A DNA stretch of 64,000 nt from contig CM061098.1 in assembly GCA_030770545.1 (NCBI GenBank), positions 17,698,001 through 17,762,000 of the forward strand, in the 5' to 3' direction. The position numbers and the translations under genes were made by a program. Positions 33,855 to 43,920 of the stretch are shown here, one piece after another. Every line of letters starts with the position of its first letter. Position 1 is the stretch's first letter. Below the pieces are notes generated by a model, which saw only the letters and a program-made list of their open reading frames with translations, ran no database searches and was not told where the DNA came from. This stretch comes from Macropodus opercularis. Taxonomy: Eukaryota; Chordata; Actinopteri; Anabantiformes; Osphronemidae.

Positions 33855-34004
33855 AAAATGGCAAAGACTAGTGCAGCAGTGGCTCTTTAAAAAAAACAAC
33901 AAGACGTACTAATAAACAAACTGGTTTTGATGGCAGGTCACGGAGGCCCTTAAGACAGCAGTTTAATCCCAGATAAAGTTCCACTGAAGCTTATAAGTCA
34001 AACA

Positions 34005-34076
34005 GGGCTCGTCCAGGATTTGAACCAGGGACCTCTCGCACCTTAAGCGAGAATCATACTCCTAGACCAACGAGCC
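34005..34076 (-). tRNA. tRNA with Pro body and AAG (Leu) anticodon
   Basis: It has full 72-nt length and a paired anticodon stem, but the loop is TTAAGGT, so the anticodon is AAG (codon CUU, Leu). The acceptor stem and D arm remain those of tRNA-Pro. Both members of the 51:63 pair are T, a T:T mismatch. The left flank is that of P2 and the right flank that of P5, so it is also an exchange product. G35 is a known Pro identity base, so prolylation should be poor. It could be a pseudogene or a source of mistranslation. Confidence 0.6.
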
Positions 34077-34194
34077 GAGACAACGTCAGGGCTGACTGAC
34101 TCAAAACCAAGCAGATTCTCACCAAAGCAATTAGCTTAGCAGTTTATGAAAATCTTAAAGTTCTATTGCAGATGGACTAGCACAAAGCAAGAAT

Positions 34195-34590
34195 TTCAAT
34201 TCAATTTTATTTATATAGCGCCAATTCACAACAACAGTTAACTCAAGGCACTTTACAAGTAAGAGTTAAGACCTTGCACAACTAAACACAACAAATAGAC
34301 CAAGCTTTTAATTGTAGCCAATCAATAAATTGTACATTTTAATAGCAACAGTGAAGAGGAGAAACTCTGTCTCTATAGAGGACGAAACCTCCAGCAGACC
34401 CTGGCTCAATGTGGGCGAACATCTGCCTTGACCGGTTAGTGTGAAGGGATAAAAATGAGAGAAAAGAAATCAACTACAACAACAGACACAGGCAGGATGG
34501 CGCAACAAGCAGCTGAACACGGGAGACACATGGCTCTGAGTCTGACGATACCTGTAGATGAGGACAGAGAGAGAGACAGAGAAGCACAAC
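34195..34590. repeat. Teleost dispersed repeat, array copy
   Basis: Full copy, slightly more diverged (ACACAACAAATAG). Confidence 0.6.
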
Positions 34591-34603
34591 TAGTAGTTGC
34601 GAA

Positions 34604-34668
34604 GAACTCGTCTGGGATTTGAACCTCTCGCACCCAAAGCGACAACCATACTACTAGGCCAACGAGCC
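34604..34668 (-). pseudogene. 65-nt pseudo-tRNA, P6
   Basis: Same deletion; last P6 copy in the array. Confidence 0.8.
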
Positions 34669-34790
34669 AAAATGGCTCCCAAAGCAATTAAGAAACTAGA
34701 TTAGATGTGGGGTCAGGAAAGCAATTAGGATGGGAGTTGATTAAAAAGGCAAAGTTCTATTGAAGACTGTGAAACGCTAACGCTTACGGT

Positions 34791-34862
34791 GGGCTCCTCC
34801 GGGACTTGAACCCAGGACCTCTCGCACCCAAAGCGAGAATCATACCCCTAGACCAACGAGCC
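34791..34862 (-). pseudogene. Decayed tRNA-Pro(TGG), P1
   Basis: The TGG anticodon and length are kept. C67 to G breaks the acceptor stem (6:67), C50T leaves a wobble pair and the T loop carries A59G. It is the last TGG anticodon in the window. Confidence 0.65.
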
Positions 34863-35849
34863 TAGACACAAACGGGGTCACAGTTATCAACCCTGGGTCG
34901 TGGGTATAAGACAACGTACTACTGTGGAGAATAGATTTTGATTGTCTGGATTGGATTGTGCTTCCATGTAATATCTAGAGGGCCCTAAGATATCAGGTTT
35001 TCAACAGGAAAAAGCTTCACTGAAGCTTACAATTCAACCAGTGGAGAATCATACTCTTAGACCAACAAGCCAAGACAAGGTCAAGGCTAGTTCATTAAAT
35101 ACAGAATGTGCACTACTGCAGATTTAAGTTTAGACTCTACGGGACAGAGCGCCTTAAGATAGCATTTGATAAACCAGTTAACGTTGCACTTAAGCTGACA
35201 GTACAAGTTGTTGACGAGCCTTTGACTACTAAAGAAGAGTCCAGCAGCATAGACGTCGGTAAGAAAACCCACCGCTCCGCCCGGGAGTTAAACCCTACGT
35301 TGGCTTCAATCAACTTCAACCTGTGGGAAATAAGATAAAAGCCATTTGTCACTGCAAATGGTGTCGGACATTACAGCTCTGAAATGTCATCCCAAAGTAA
35401 ATAAACATACACAAATTGCATGTATTCGTATACTGGAAGTCCCGTCTCAATAATTATAATGGTAGGAGTTGAATTCCTGGCATTCAGTTTGTGCTGTTGA
35501 GACAGTTGTGCATGTAACTGTACTTCCATGCACATAGAGTAGCGTGTGTTTAAATGCACTCTGCTAGCGTGGGATAGTTGTTTCGCTTCATAGGATAGGT
35601 TGGATCGAAATAGGATTTCTTTTTAAAGCGACAGTTCCATATTCCTTCATTTCCCATCAGGGAAGCCTGACTGAGAATCATACTCCTAGACTAACGAGCT
35701 AAGACTAGTGCAGCAGTGGCTCTTTAAAAAAAACAACAAGACGTACTAATAAACAAACTGGTTTTGATGGCAGGTCACGGAGGCCCTTAAGACAGCAGTT
35801 TAATCCCAGCTAAAGTTCCACTGAAGCTTATAAATCAAACAGTTAAACA

Positions 35850-35921
35850 GGGCTCGTCCGGGATTTGAACCCGGGACGTCTCGCACCCTAAGCGAGAATC
35901 ATACTCCTAGACCAACGAGCC
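35850..35921 (-). tRNA. tRNA-Pro-AGG: tRNA-Pro(AGG), P2, with G45C
   Basis: A variable-loop change that is inherited by 39308 and 41803; stems pair. Confidence 0.9.
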
Positions 35922-36071
35922 GAGACAAGGCTGTCACTTGTTGGTTAAATAAAAGAAGACGGACTACTGCAGGAATGAGCTTAGAGCACGAGTGATTCTA
36001 GATGGCCTTACGATAGCAGTTTATACACCGGTGAAAATGTCACTGAAGCCATTAACTAGAGCTGTTAGGCA

Positions 36072-36143
36072 GGGCTTGTCCGGGATTTAAACCAGGGAGC
36101 CTTCGCAACCTGGGCGAGAATCATAGCCCTAGACCAACGAGCC
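36072..36143 (-). pseudogene. P4 pseudo-tRNA on a P3/P4 exchange junction
   Basis: It has the left flank of P3 and the body of P4. The P3 gene and its spacer (194 bp in a normal unit) are gone. Confidence 0.8.
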
Positions 36144-36512
36144 GAGACACGAAGAGAGTCACAGTGGGTGAACCCTGGGTCAACCCTGGCTCATTGGTAA
36201 AAGACAACGTACTACTGTGGAGAATAGATTTCGATTGGCTGGATTGGACTGTACTTCCATGTAAAATCTAAAGGGCCTTAGGATATCAGTTTTTCAACAG
36301 GAAAAAGTTTCACTGAAGCTTACAATTCAAGAAGTGGAGAATCATACTCCTTCAACCTGTGTAACGCACGGCTGTGAGTCTGACGATACCTGTAAATGAG
36401 ACGTCGGTAAGAAAACCCACCGCCCTGGTAATGGTGGGCAGTGGGCATTCAGTTTGTGCTGTTGAGACATTTGTGCACGTAACTGTACTTCCATGCACAT
36501 AGTAGCGTGTGT

Positions 36513-36759
36513 TTAACCCTTGTGCAGCCTTCGAGGGGTCAGAACGACCCCACTGTAAAATAGGGGCCACCAAAACCACACACCAGGGTTGGATCAAACA
36601 GCCTTCGTGGGTGTTCCATGCAGGCAAATAACGAGTATGGATCTTCTGACAAACAAGTTCATCCAACCGTAAAGCATGTTGTAATTTATCGCCTGTTTTA
36701 TCCAACCCATGTGTGGATTCTGAGCGCTCCCTATTTATCATTTTGACCGCTCAACGTAA
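36513..36759 (+). mobile_element. piggyBac-like MITE, array copy, internally shortened
   Basis: TTAA left end present; small internal losses in the right arm. Confidence 0.6.
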
Positions 36760-36812
36760 GGATTTTTCCCAGCTAAGGTTCCAGTGAAGCTTACAAGTCA
36801 AACAGTTAAGCA

Positions 36813-36884
36813 GGGCTCGTCCGGGATTTGAACCCGGGACCTCTCGCACCCTAAGCGAGAATCATACTCCTAGACCAACGAGCA
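36813..36884 (-). tRNA. tRNA-Pro-AGG: tRNA-Pro(AGG), P5/P2 hybrid locus, with G1T
   Basis: The first base is T, breaking the 1:72 pair and probably affecting RNase P and CCA-end processing. Left flank is P5, right flank P2. Confidence 0.7.
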
Positions 36885-37026
36885 GAGACAAGGCTGTCAC
36901 TTAAAGAAAGAAGACGGACTACTGCAGGAATGAGCTTAGAGCACGAGTGATTCTAGATGGCCTTACGATAGCAGTTTATACAGCGGTGAAAATGGCACTG
37001 AAGCCATTAACTAGAGCTGTTAGGCA

Positions 37027-37098
37027 GGGCTCGTCCGGGATTTGAACCCGGAACCTCTCGCACCCTAAGCGAGAATCATACCCCTAGACCAACGAGCC
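37027..37098 (-). tRNA. tRNA-Pro-AGG: tRNA-Pro(AGG), P3/P1 hybrid locus
   Basis: The left flank is that of P3 (CGG) and the right flank and GGGG D loop are those of P1 (TGG), yet the anticodon is AGG. T48 replaces C48 next to the T stem. Confidence 0.9.
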
Positions 37099-38076
37099 GA
37101 GAAACGAACAGGTCACAGTGATCAACCCTGGGTCGTGGGTGTAAGACAACGTACTACTGTGGAGAATAGATTTTGATTGTCTGGATTGGATTGTGCTTCC
37201 ATGTAATATCTAGAGGGCCCTAAAATATCAGGTTTTCAACAGGAAAAAGCTTCACTGAAGCTTACAATTCAACCAGTGGAGAATCATACTCTTAGACCAA
37301 CAAGCCAAGACAAGGTCAAGGCTAGTTCATTAAATACAGAAGGTGCACTACTGCAGATTTAAGTTTAGACTCTACGGGACAGAGCGCCTTAAGATAGCAT
37401 TTGATAAACCAGTTAACGTTGCACTTAAGCTGACAGTACAAGTTGTTGACGAGCCTTTGACTACTAAAGAAGAGTCCAGCAGCACAGACGTCGGTATGAA
37501 AACCCACCGCTCCGCCCGGGAGTTAAACCCAACGTTGGCTTCAATCAGCTTCAACCTGTGGGAAATAAGATAAAAGCCATTTGTCACTGCAAATGGTGTC
37601 GGACATTACAGCTCTGAAATTTCATACCAAAGTAAATAAACATACACAAATTGCATGTACTCGTATACTGGAAGTCCCGTCTCAATAATTATAATGGTAG
37701 GAGTTGAATTCCTGGCATTCAGTTTGTGCTGTTGAGACAGTTGTGCATGTAACTGTACTTCCATGCACATAGAGTAGCGTGTGTTTAAATGCACTCTGCT
37801 AGCGTGGGATAGTTGTTTCGCTTCATAGGATAGGTTGGATCGAAATAGGATTTCTTTTTAAAGCGACAGTTCCATATTCCTTCATTTCCCATCAGGGAAG
37901 ACTGACTGAGAATCATACTCCTAGACTAACGAGCAAAGACTAGTGCAGCAGTGGCTCTTTAAAAAAAACAACAAGACGTACTAATAAACAAACTGGTTTT
38001 GATGGCAGGTCACGGAGGCCCTTAAGACAGCAGTTTAATCCCAGCTAAAGTTCCACTGAAGCTTATAAGTCAAACA

Positions 38077-38099
38077 GGGCTCGTCCGGGATTTGAAGCC
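38077..38099 (-). pseudogene. 23-nt tRNA remnant, P2 position
   Basis: Only the acceptor 3' side, part of the T arm and three 5' bases remain after a 49-nt internal deletion. Confidence 0.8.
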
Positions 38100-38248
38100 G
38101 AGACAAGGCTGTCACTTGTTGGTTAAAGAAAGAAGACGGACTACTGCAGGAATGAGCTTAGAGCACGAGTGATTCCAGATGGCCTTACGATAGCAGTTTA
38201 TACAGCGGTGAAAATGGCACTGAAGCCATTAACTAGAGCTGTTAGGCA

Positions 38249-38320
38249 GGGCTCGTCCGGGATTTGAACCCGGGACCTCTCGCACCCTAAGCGAGAATCA
38301 TACCCCTAGACCAACGAGCC
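38249..38320 (-). tRNA. tRNA-Pro-AGG: tRNA-Pro(AGG), P3/P1 hybrid locus, intact
   Basis: Fully paired; GGGG D loop of P1 origin; AGG anticodon. Confidence 0.95.
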
Positions 38321-39307
38321 GAGACACGAATCGCATCACAGTGATCAACCCTGGGTCGTGGGTATAAGACAACGTACTACTGTGGAGAATAGATTTTGAT
38401 TGTCTGGATTGGATTGTGCTTCCATGTAATATCTAGAGGGCCCTAAAATATCAGGTTTTCAACAGGAAAAAGCTTCACTGAAGCTTACAATTCAACCAGT
38501 GGAGAATCATACTCTTAGACCAACAAGCCAAGACAAGGTCAAGGCTAGTTCATTAAATACAGAAGGTGCACTACTGCAGATTTAAGTTTAGACTCTACGG
38601 GACAGAGCGCCTTAAGATAGCATTTGATAAACCAGTTAACGTTGCACTTAAGCTGACAGTACAAGTTGTTGACGAGCCTTTGACTACTAAAGAAGAGTCC
38701 AGCAGCATAGACGTCGGTAAGAAAACCCACCGCTCCGCCCGGGAGTTAAACCCTACGTTGGCTTCAATCAACTTCAACCTGTGGGAAATAAGATAAAAGC
38801 CATTTGTCACTGCAAATGGTGTCGGACATTACAGCTCTGAAATGTCATCCCAAAGTAAATAAACATACACAAATTGCATGTATTCGTATACTGGAAGTCC
38901 CGTCTCAATAATTATAATGGTAGGAGTTGAATTCCTGGCATTCAGTTTGTGCTGTTGAGACAGTTGTGCATGTAACTGTACTTCCATGCACATAGAGTAG
39001 CGTGTGTTTAAATGCACTCTGCTAGCGTGGGATAGTTGTTTCGCTTCATAGGATAGGTTGGATCGAAATAGGATTTCTTTTTAAAGCGACAGTTCCATAT
39101 TCCTTCATTTCCCATCAGGGAAGACTGACTGAGAATCATACTCCTAGACTAACGAGCTAAGACTAGTGCAGCAGTGGCTCTTTAAAAAAAACAACAAGAC
39201 GTACTAATAAACAAACTGGTGTTGATGGCAGGTCACGGAGGCCCTTAAGACAGCAGTTTAATCCCAGCTAAAGTTCCACTGAAGCTTATAAATAAAACAG
39301 TTAAACA

Positions 39308-39379
39308 GGGCTCGTCCGGGATTTGAACCCGGGACGTCTCGCACCCTAAGCGAGAATCATACTCCTAGACCAACAAGCC
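39308..39379 (-). tRNA. tRNA-Pro-AGG: tRNA-Pro(AGG), P2, with C5T and G45C
   Basis: T5-G68 is a wobble pair; probably still foldable. Confidence 0.85.
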
Positions 39380-39521
39380 GAGACAAGGCTGTCACTTGTT
39401 GGTTAAAGAAAGACTACTGCAGGAATGAGCTTAGAGCACGAGTGATTCTAGATGGCCTTACGATAGCAGTTTATACACCGGTGAAAATGGCACTGAAGCC
39501 ATTAACTTGAGCTGTTAGGCA

Positions 39522-39593
39522 GGGCTCGTCCGGGATTTGAACCCGGAACCTCTCGCACCCTAAGCGAGAATCATACCCCTAGACCAACGAGCC
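39522..39593 (-). tRNA. tRNA-Pro-AGG: tRNA-Pro(AGG), P3/P1 hybrid locus
   Basis: Duplicate of the 37027 gene, including T48. Confidence 0.9.
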
Positions 39594-40571
39594 GAGAAAC
39601 GAACAGGTCACAGTGATCAACCCTGGGTCGTGGGTGTAAGACAACGTACTACTGTGGAGAATAGATTTTGATTGTCTGGATTGGATTGTGCTTCCATGTA
39701 ATATCTAGAGGGCCCTAAAATATCAGGTTTTCAACAGGAAAAAGCTTCACTGAAGCTTACAATTCAACCAGTGGAGAATCATACTCTTAGACCAACAAGC
39801 CAAGACAAGGTCAAGGCTAGTTCATTAAATACAGAAGGTGCACTACTGCAGATTTAAGTTTAGACTCTACGGGACAGAGCGCCTTAAGATAGCATTTGAT
39901 AAACCAGTTAACGTTGCACTTAAGCTGACAGTACAAGTTGTTGACGAGCCTTTGACTACTAAAGAAGAGTCCAGCAGCACAGACGTCGGTATGAAAACCC
40001 ACCGCTCCGCCCGGGAGTTAAACCCAACGTTGGCTTCAATCAGCTTCAACCTGTGGGAAATAAGATAAAAGCCATTTGTCACTGCAAATGGTGTCGGACA
40101 TTACAGCTCTGAAATTTCATACCAAAGTAAATAAACATACACAAATTGCATGTACTCGTATACTGGAAGTCCCGTCTCAATAATTATAATGGTAGGAGTT
40201 GAATTCCTGGCATTCAGTTTGTGCTGTTGAGACAGTTGTGCATGTAACTGTACTTCCATGCACATAGAGTAGCGTGTGTTTAAATGCACTCTGCTAGCGT
40301 GGGATAGTTGTTTCGCTTCATAGGATAGGTTGGATCGAAATAGGATTTCTTTTTAAAGCGACAGTTCCATATTCCTTCATTTCCCATCAGGGAAGACTGA
40401 CTGAGAATCATACTCCTAGACTAACGAGCAAAGACTAGTGCAGCAGTGGCTCTTTAAAAAAAACAACAAGACGTACTAATAAACAAACTGGTTTTGATGG
40501 CAGGTCACGGAGGCCCTTAAGACAGCAGTTTAATCCCAGCTAAAGTTCCACTGAAGCTTATAAGTCAAACA

Positions 40572-40594
40572 GGGCTCGTCCGGGATTTGAAGCC
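40572..40594 (-). pseudogene. 23-nt tRNA remnant, P2 position
   Basis: Duplicate of the 38077 remnant. Confidence 0.8.
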
Positions 40595-40743
40595 GAGACA
40601 AGGCTGTCACTTGTTGGTTAAAGAAAGAAGACGGACTACTGCAGGAATGAGCTTAGAGCACGAGTGATTCCAGATGGCCTTACGATAGCAGTTTATACAG
40701 CGGTGAAAATGGCACTGAAGCCATTAACTAGAGCTGTTAGGCA

Positions 40744-40815
40744 GGGCTCGTCCGGGATTTGAACCCGGGACCTCTCGCACCCTAAGCGAGAATCATACCC
40801 CTAGACCAACGAGCC
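40744..40815 (-). tRNA. tRNA-Pro-AGG: tRNA-Pro(AGG), P3/P1 hybrid locus, intact
   Basis: Duplicate of the 38249 gene. Confidence 0.95.
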
Positions 40816-41802
40816 GAGACACGAATCGCATCACAGTGATCAACCCTGGGTCGTGGGTATAAGACAACGTACTACTGTGGAGAATAGATTTTGATTGTCT
40901 GGATTGGATTGTGCTTCCATGTAATATCTAGAGGGCCCTAAAATATCAGGTTTTCAACAGGAAAAAGCTTCACTGAAGCTTACAATTCAACCAGTGGAGA
41001 ATCATACTCTTAGACCAACAAGCCAAGACAAGGTCAAGGCTAGTTCATTAAATACAGAAGGTGCACTACTGCAGATTTAAGTTTAGACTCTACGGGACAG
41101 AGCGCCTTAAGATAGCATTTGATAAACCAGTTAACGTTGCACTTAAGCTGACAGTACAAGTTGTTGACGAGCCTTTGACTACTAAAGAAGAGTCCAGCAG
41201 CATAGACGTCGGTAAGAAAACCCACCGCTCCGCCCGGGAGTTAAACCCTACGTTGGCTTCAATCAACTTCAACCTGTGGGAAATAAGATAAAAGCCATTT
41301 GTCACTGCAAATGGTGTCGGACATTACAGCTCTGAAATGTCATCCCAAAGTAAATAAACATACACAAATTGCATGTATTCGTATACTGGAAGTCCCGTCT
41401 CAATAATTATAATGGTAGGAGTTGAATTCCTGGCATTCAGTTTGTGCTGTTGAGACAGTTGTGCATGTAACTGTACTTCCATGCACATAGAGTAGCGTGT
41501 GTTTAAATGCACTCTGCTAGCGTGGGATAGTTGTTTCGCTTCATAGGATAGGTTGGATCGAAATAGGATTTCTTTTTAAAGCGACAGTTCCATATTCCTT
41601 CATTTCCCATCAGGGAAGACTGACTGAGAATCATACTCCTAGACTAACGAGCTAAGACTAGTGCAGCAGTGGCTCTTTAAAAAAAACAACAAGACGTACT
41701 AATAAACAAACTGGTGTTGATGGCAGGTCACGGAGGCCCTTAAGACAGCAGTTTAATCCCAGCTAAAGTTCCACTGAAGCTTATAAATAAAACAGTTAAA
41801 CA

Positions 41803-41874
41803 GGGCTCGTCCGGGATTTGAACCCGGGACGTCTCGCACCCTAAGCGAGAATCATACTCCTAGACCAACAAGCC
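41803..41874 (-). tRNA. tRNA-Pro-AGG: tRNA-Pro(AGG), P2, with C5T and G45C
   Basis: Duplicate of the 39308 gene. Confidence 0.85.
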
Positions 41875-42016
41875 GAGACAAGGCTGTCACTTGTTGGTTA
41901 AAGAAAGACTACTGCAGGAATGAGCTTAGAGCACGAGTGATTCTAGATGGCCTTACGATAGCAGTTTATACACCGGTGAAAATGGCACTGAAGCCATTAA
42001 CTTGAGCTGTTAGGCA

Positions 42017-42088
42017 GGGCTCGTCCGGGATTCGAACCCGGGACCTCTCGCACCCTAAGCGAGAATCATACCCCTAGACCAACGAGCC
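42017..42088 (-). tRNA. tRNA-Pro-AGG: tRNA-Pro(AGG), P3/P1 hybrid, consensus B box
   Basis: A57 to G gives the B box GGTTCGAATCC, the general eukaryotic consensus. It is the only copy in the window with it. Confidence 0.95.
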
Positions 42089-43075
42089 GAGACACGAACT
42101 GGGTCACAGTTATCAACCCTGGGTCGTGGGTATAAGACAACGTACTACTGTGGAGAATAGATTTTGATTGTCTGGATTGGATTGTGCTTCCATGTAATAT
42201 CTAGAGGGCCCTAAGATATCAGGTTTTCAACAGGAAAAAGCTTCACTGAAGCTTACAATTCAACCAGTGGAGAATCATACTCTTAGACTAACAAGCCAAG
42301 ACAAGGTCAAGGCTAGTTCATTAAATACAGAAGGTGCACTACTGCAGATTTAAGTTTAGACTCTACGGGACAGAGCGCCTTAAGATAGCATTTGATAAAC
42401 CAGTTAACGTTGCACTTAAGCTGACAGTACAAGTTGTTGACGAGCCTTTGACTACTAAAGAAGAGTCCAGCAGCACAGACGTCGGTAAGAAAACCCACCG
42501 CTCCGCCCGGGAGTTAAACCCAACGTTGGCTTCAATCAGCTTCAACCTGTGGGAAATAAGATAAAAGCCAATTGTCACTGCAAATGGTGTCGGACATTAC
42601 AGCTCTGAAATTTCATACCAAAGTAAATAAACATACACAAATTGCATGTACTCGTATACTGGAAGTCCCGTCTCAATAATTATAATGGTAGGAGTTGAAT
42701 TCCTGGCATTCAGTTTGTGCTGTTGAGACAGTTGTGCATGTAACTGTACTTCCATGCACATAGAGTAGCGTGTGTTTAAATGCACTCTGCTAGCGTGGGA
42801 TAGTTGTTTCGCTTCATAGGATAGGTTGGATCGAAATAGGATTTCTTTTTAAAGCGACAGTTCCATATTCCTTCATTTCCCATCAGGGAAGACTGACTGA
42901 GAATCATACTCCTAGACTAACGAGCTAAGACTAGTGCAGCAGTGGCTCTTTAAAAAAAACAACAAGACGTACTAATAAACAAACTGGTTTTGATGGCAGG
43001 TCACGGAGGCCCTTAAGACAGCAGTTTAATCCCAGCTAAAGTTCCTCTGAAGCTTATAAGTCAAAGAGTTAAACA

Positions 43076-43147
43076 GGGCTCGTCCGGGATTTGAACCCGG
43101 GACCTCTCGCACCCTAAGCGAGAATCATACTCCTAGACCAACGAGCC
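43076..43147 (-). tRNA. tRNA-Pro-AGG: tRNA-Pro(AGG), P2, intact
   Basis: Clean copy; last complete tRNA gene before the array ends. Confidence 0.95.
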
Positions 43148-43296
43148 GAGACAAGGCTGTCACTTGTTGGTTAAAGAAAGAAGACGGACTACTGCAGGAA
43201 TGAGCTTAGAGCACGAGTGATTCTAGATGGCCTTACGATAGCAGTTTATACACCGGTGAAAATGTCACTGAAGCCATTAACTAGAGCTGTTAGGCA

Positions 43297-43355
43297 GGGC
43301 TCGTCCGGGATCTCTCGCACCCGAAGCGAGAATCATACTCCTAGACCAACGAGCC
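43297..43355 (-). pseudogene. Truncated tRNA-Pro(CGG), P3
   Basis: 59 nt remain. Thirteen bases of the T arm were lost between two CCGGGA repeats. The anticodon arm and CGG are intact but there is no T arm or B box. Confidence 0.85.
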
Positions 43356-43477
43356 GAGACAAGTTCAATCCTGGTGCACTGAGAATGCAGGATGCACTAC
43401 TGCTGAGGTGGCCTTAAGCTAGTGGTGTACACAACAGGTGACGTTTCACGTTAGCTGACAGTACAAATAGTTGCCAA

Positions 43478-43549
43478 GGGCTTGTCCGGGATTTAAACCA
43501 GGGAGCCTTCGCAACCTGGGCGAGAATCATAGCCCTAGACCAACGAGCC
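43478..43549 (-). pseudogene. tRNA-Pro-like pseudogene, P4
   Basis: Last P4 copy; usual lesions. Confidence 0.8.
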
Positions 43550-43920
43550 GAGACACGAAGAGAGTCACAGTGGGTCAACCCTGGGTCAACCCTGGCTCAT
43601 TGGTAAAAGACAACGTACTACTGTGGAGAATAGATTTCGATTGGCTGGATTGGACTGTACTTCCATGTAAAATCTAAAGGGCCTTAAGATATCAGTTTTT
43701 CAACAGGAAAAAGTTTCACTGAAGCTTACAATTCAAGAAGTGGAGAATCATACTCCTTCAACCTGTGTAACGCACGGCTGTGAGTCTGACGATACCTGTA
43801 GATGAGACGTCGGTAAGAAAACCCACCGCCCTGGTAATGGTGGGCAGTGGGCATTCAGTTTGTGCTGTTGAGACATTTGTGCACGTAACTGTACTTCCAT
43901 GCACATAGAGTAGCGTGTGT

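Larger units (their letters stand above)
37099..42088. repeat. 2,495-bp higher-order repeat of short units
   Basis: Two short units (1,222 and 1,273 bp) recur as a pair: 37099-39593 and 39594-42088. Both pairs share the same private marks: a T48 change in the first AGG gene, a 23-nt tRNA remnant (38077 and 40572), and the C5T plus G45C changes (39308 and 41803). The near identity points to a recent duplication. The 42089 unit starts a third round but differs. Confidence 0.85.
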
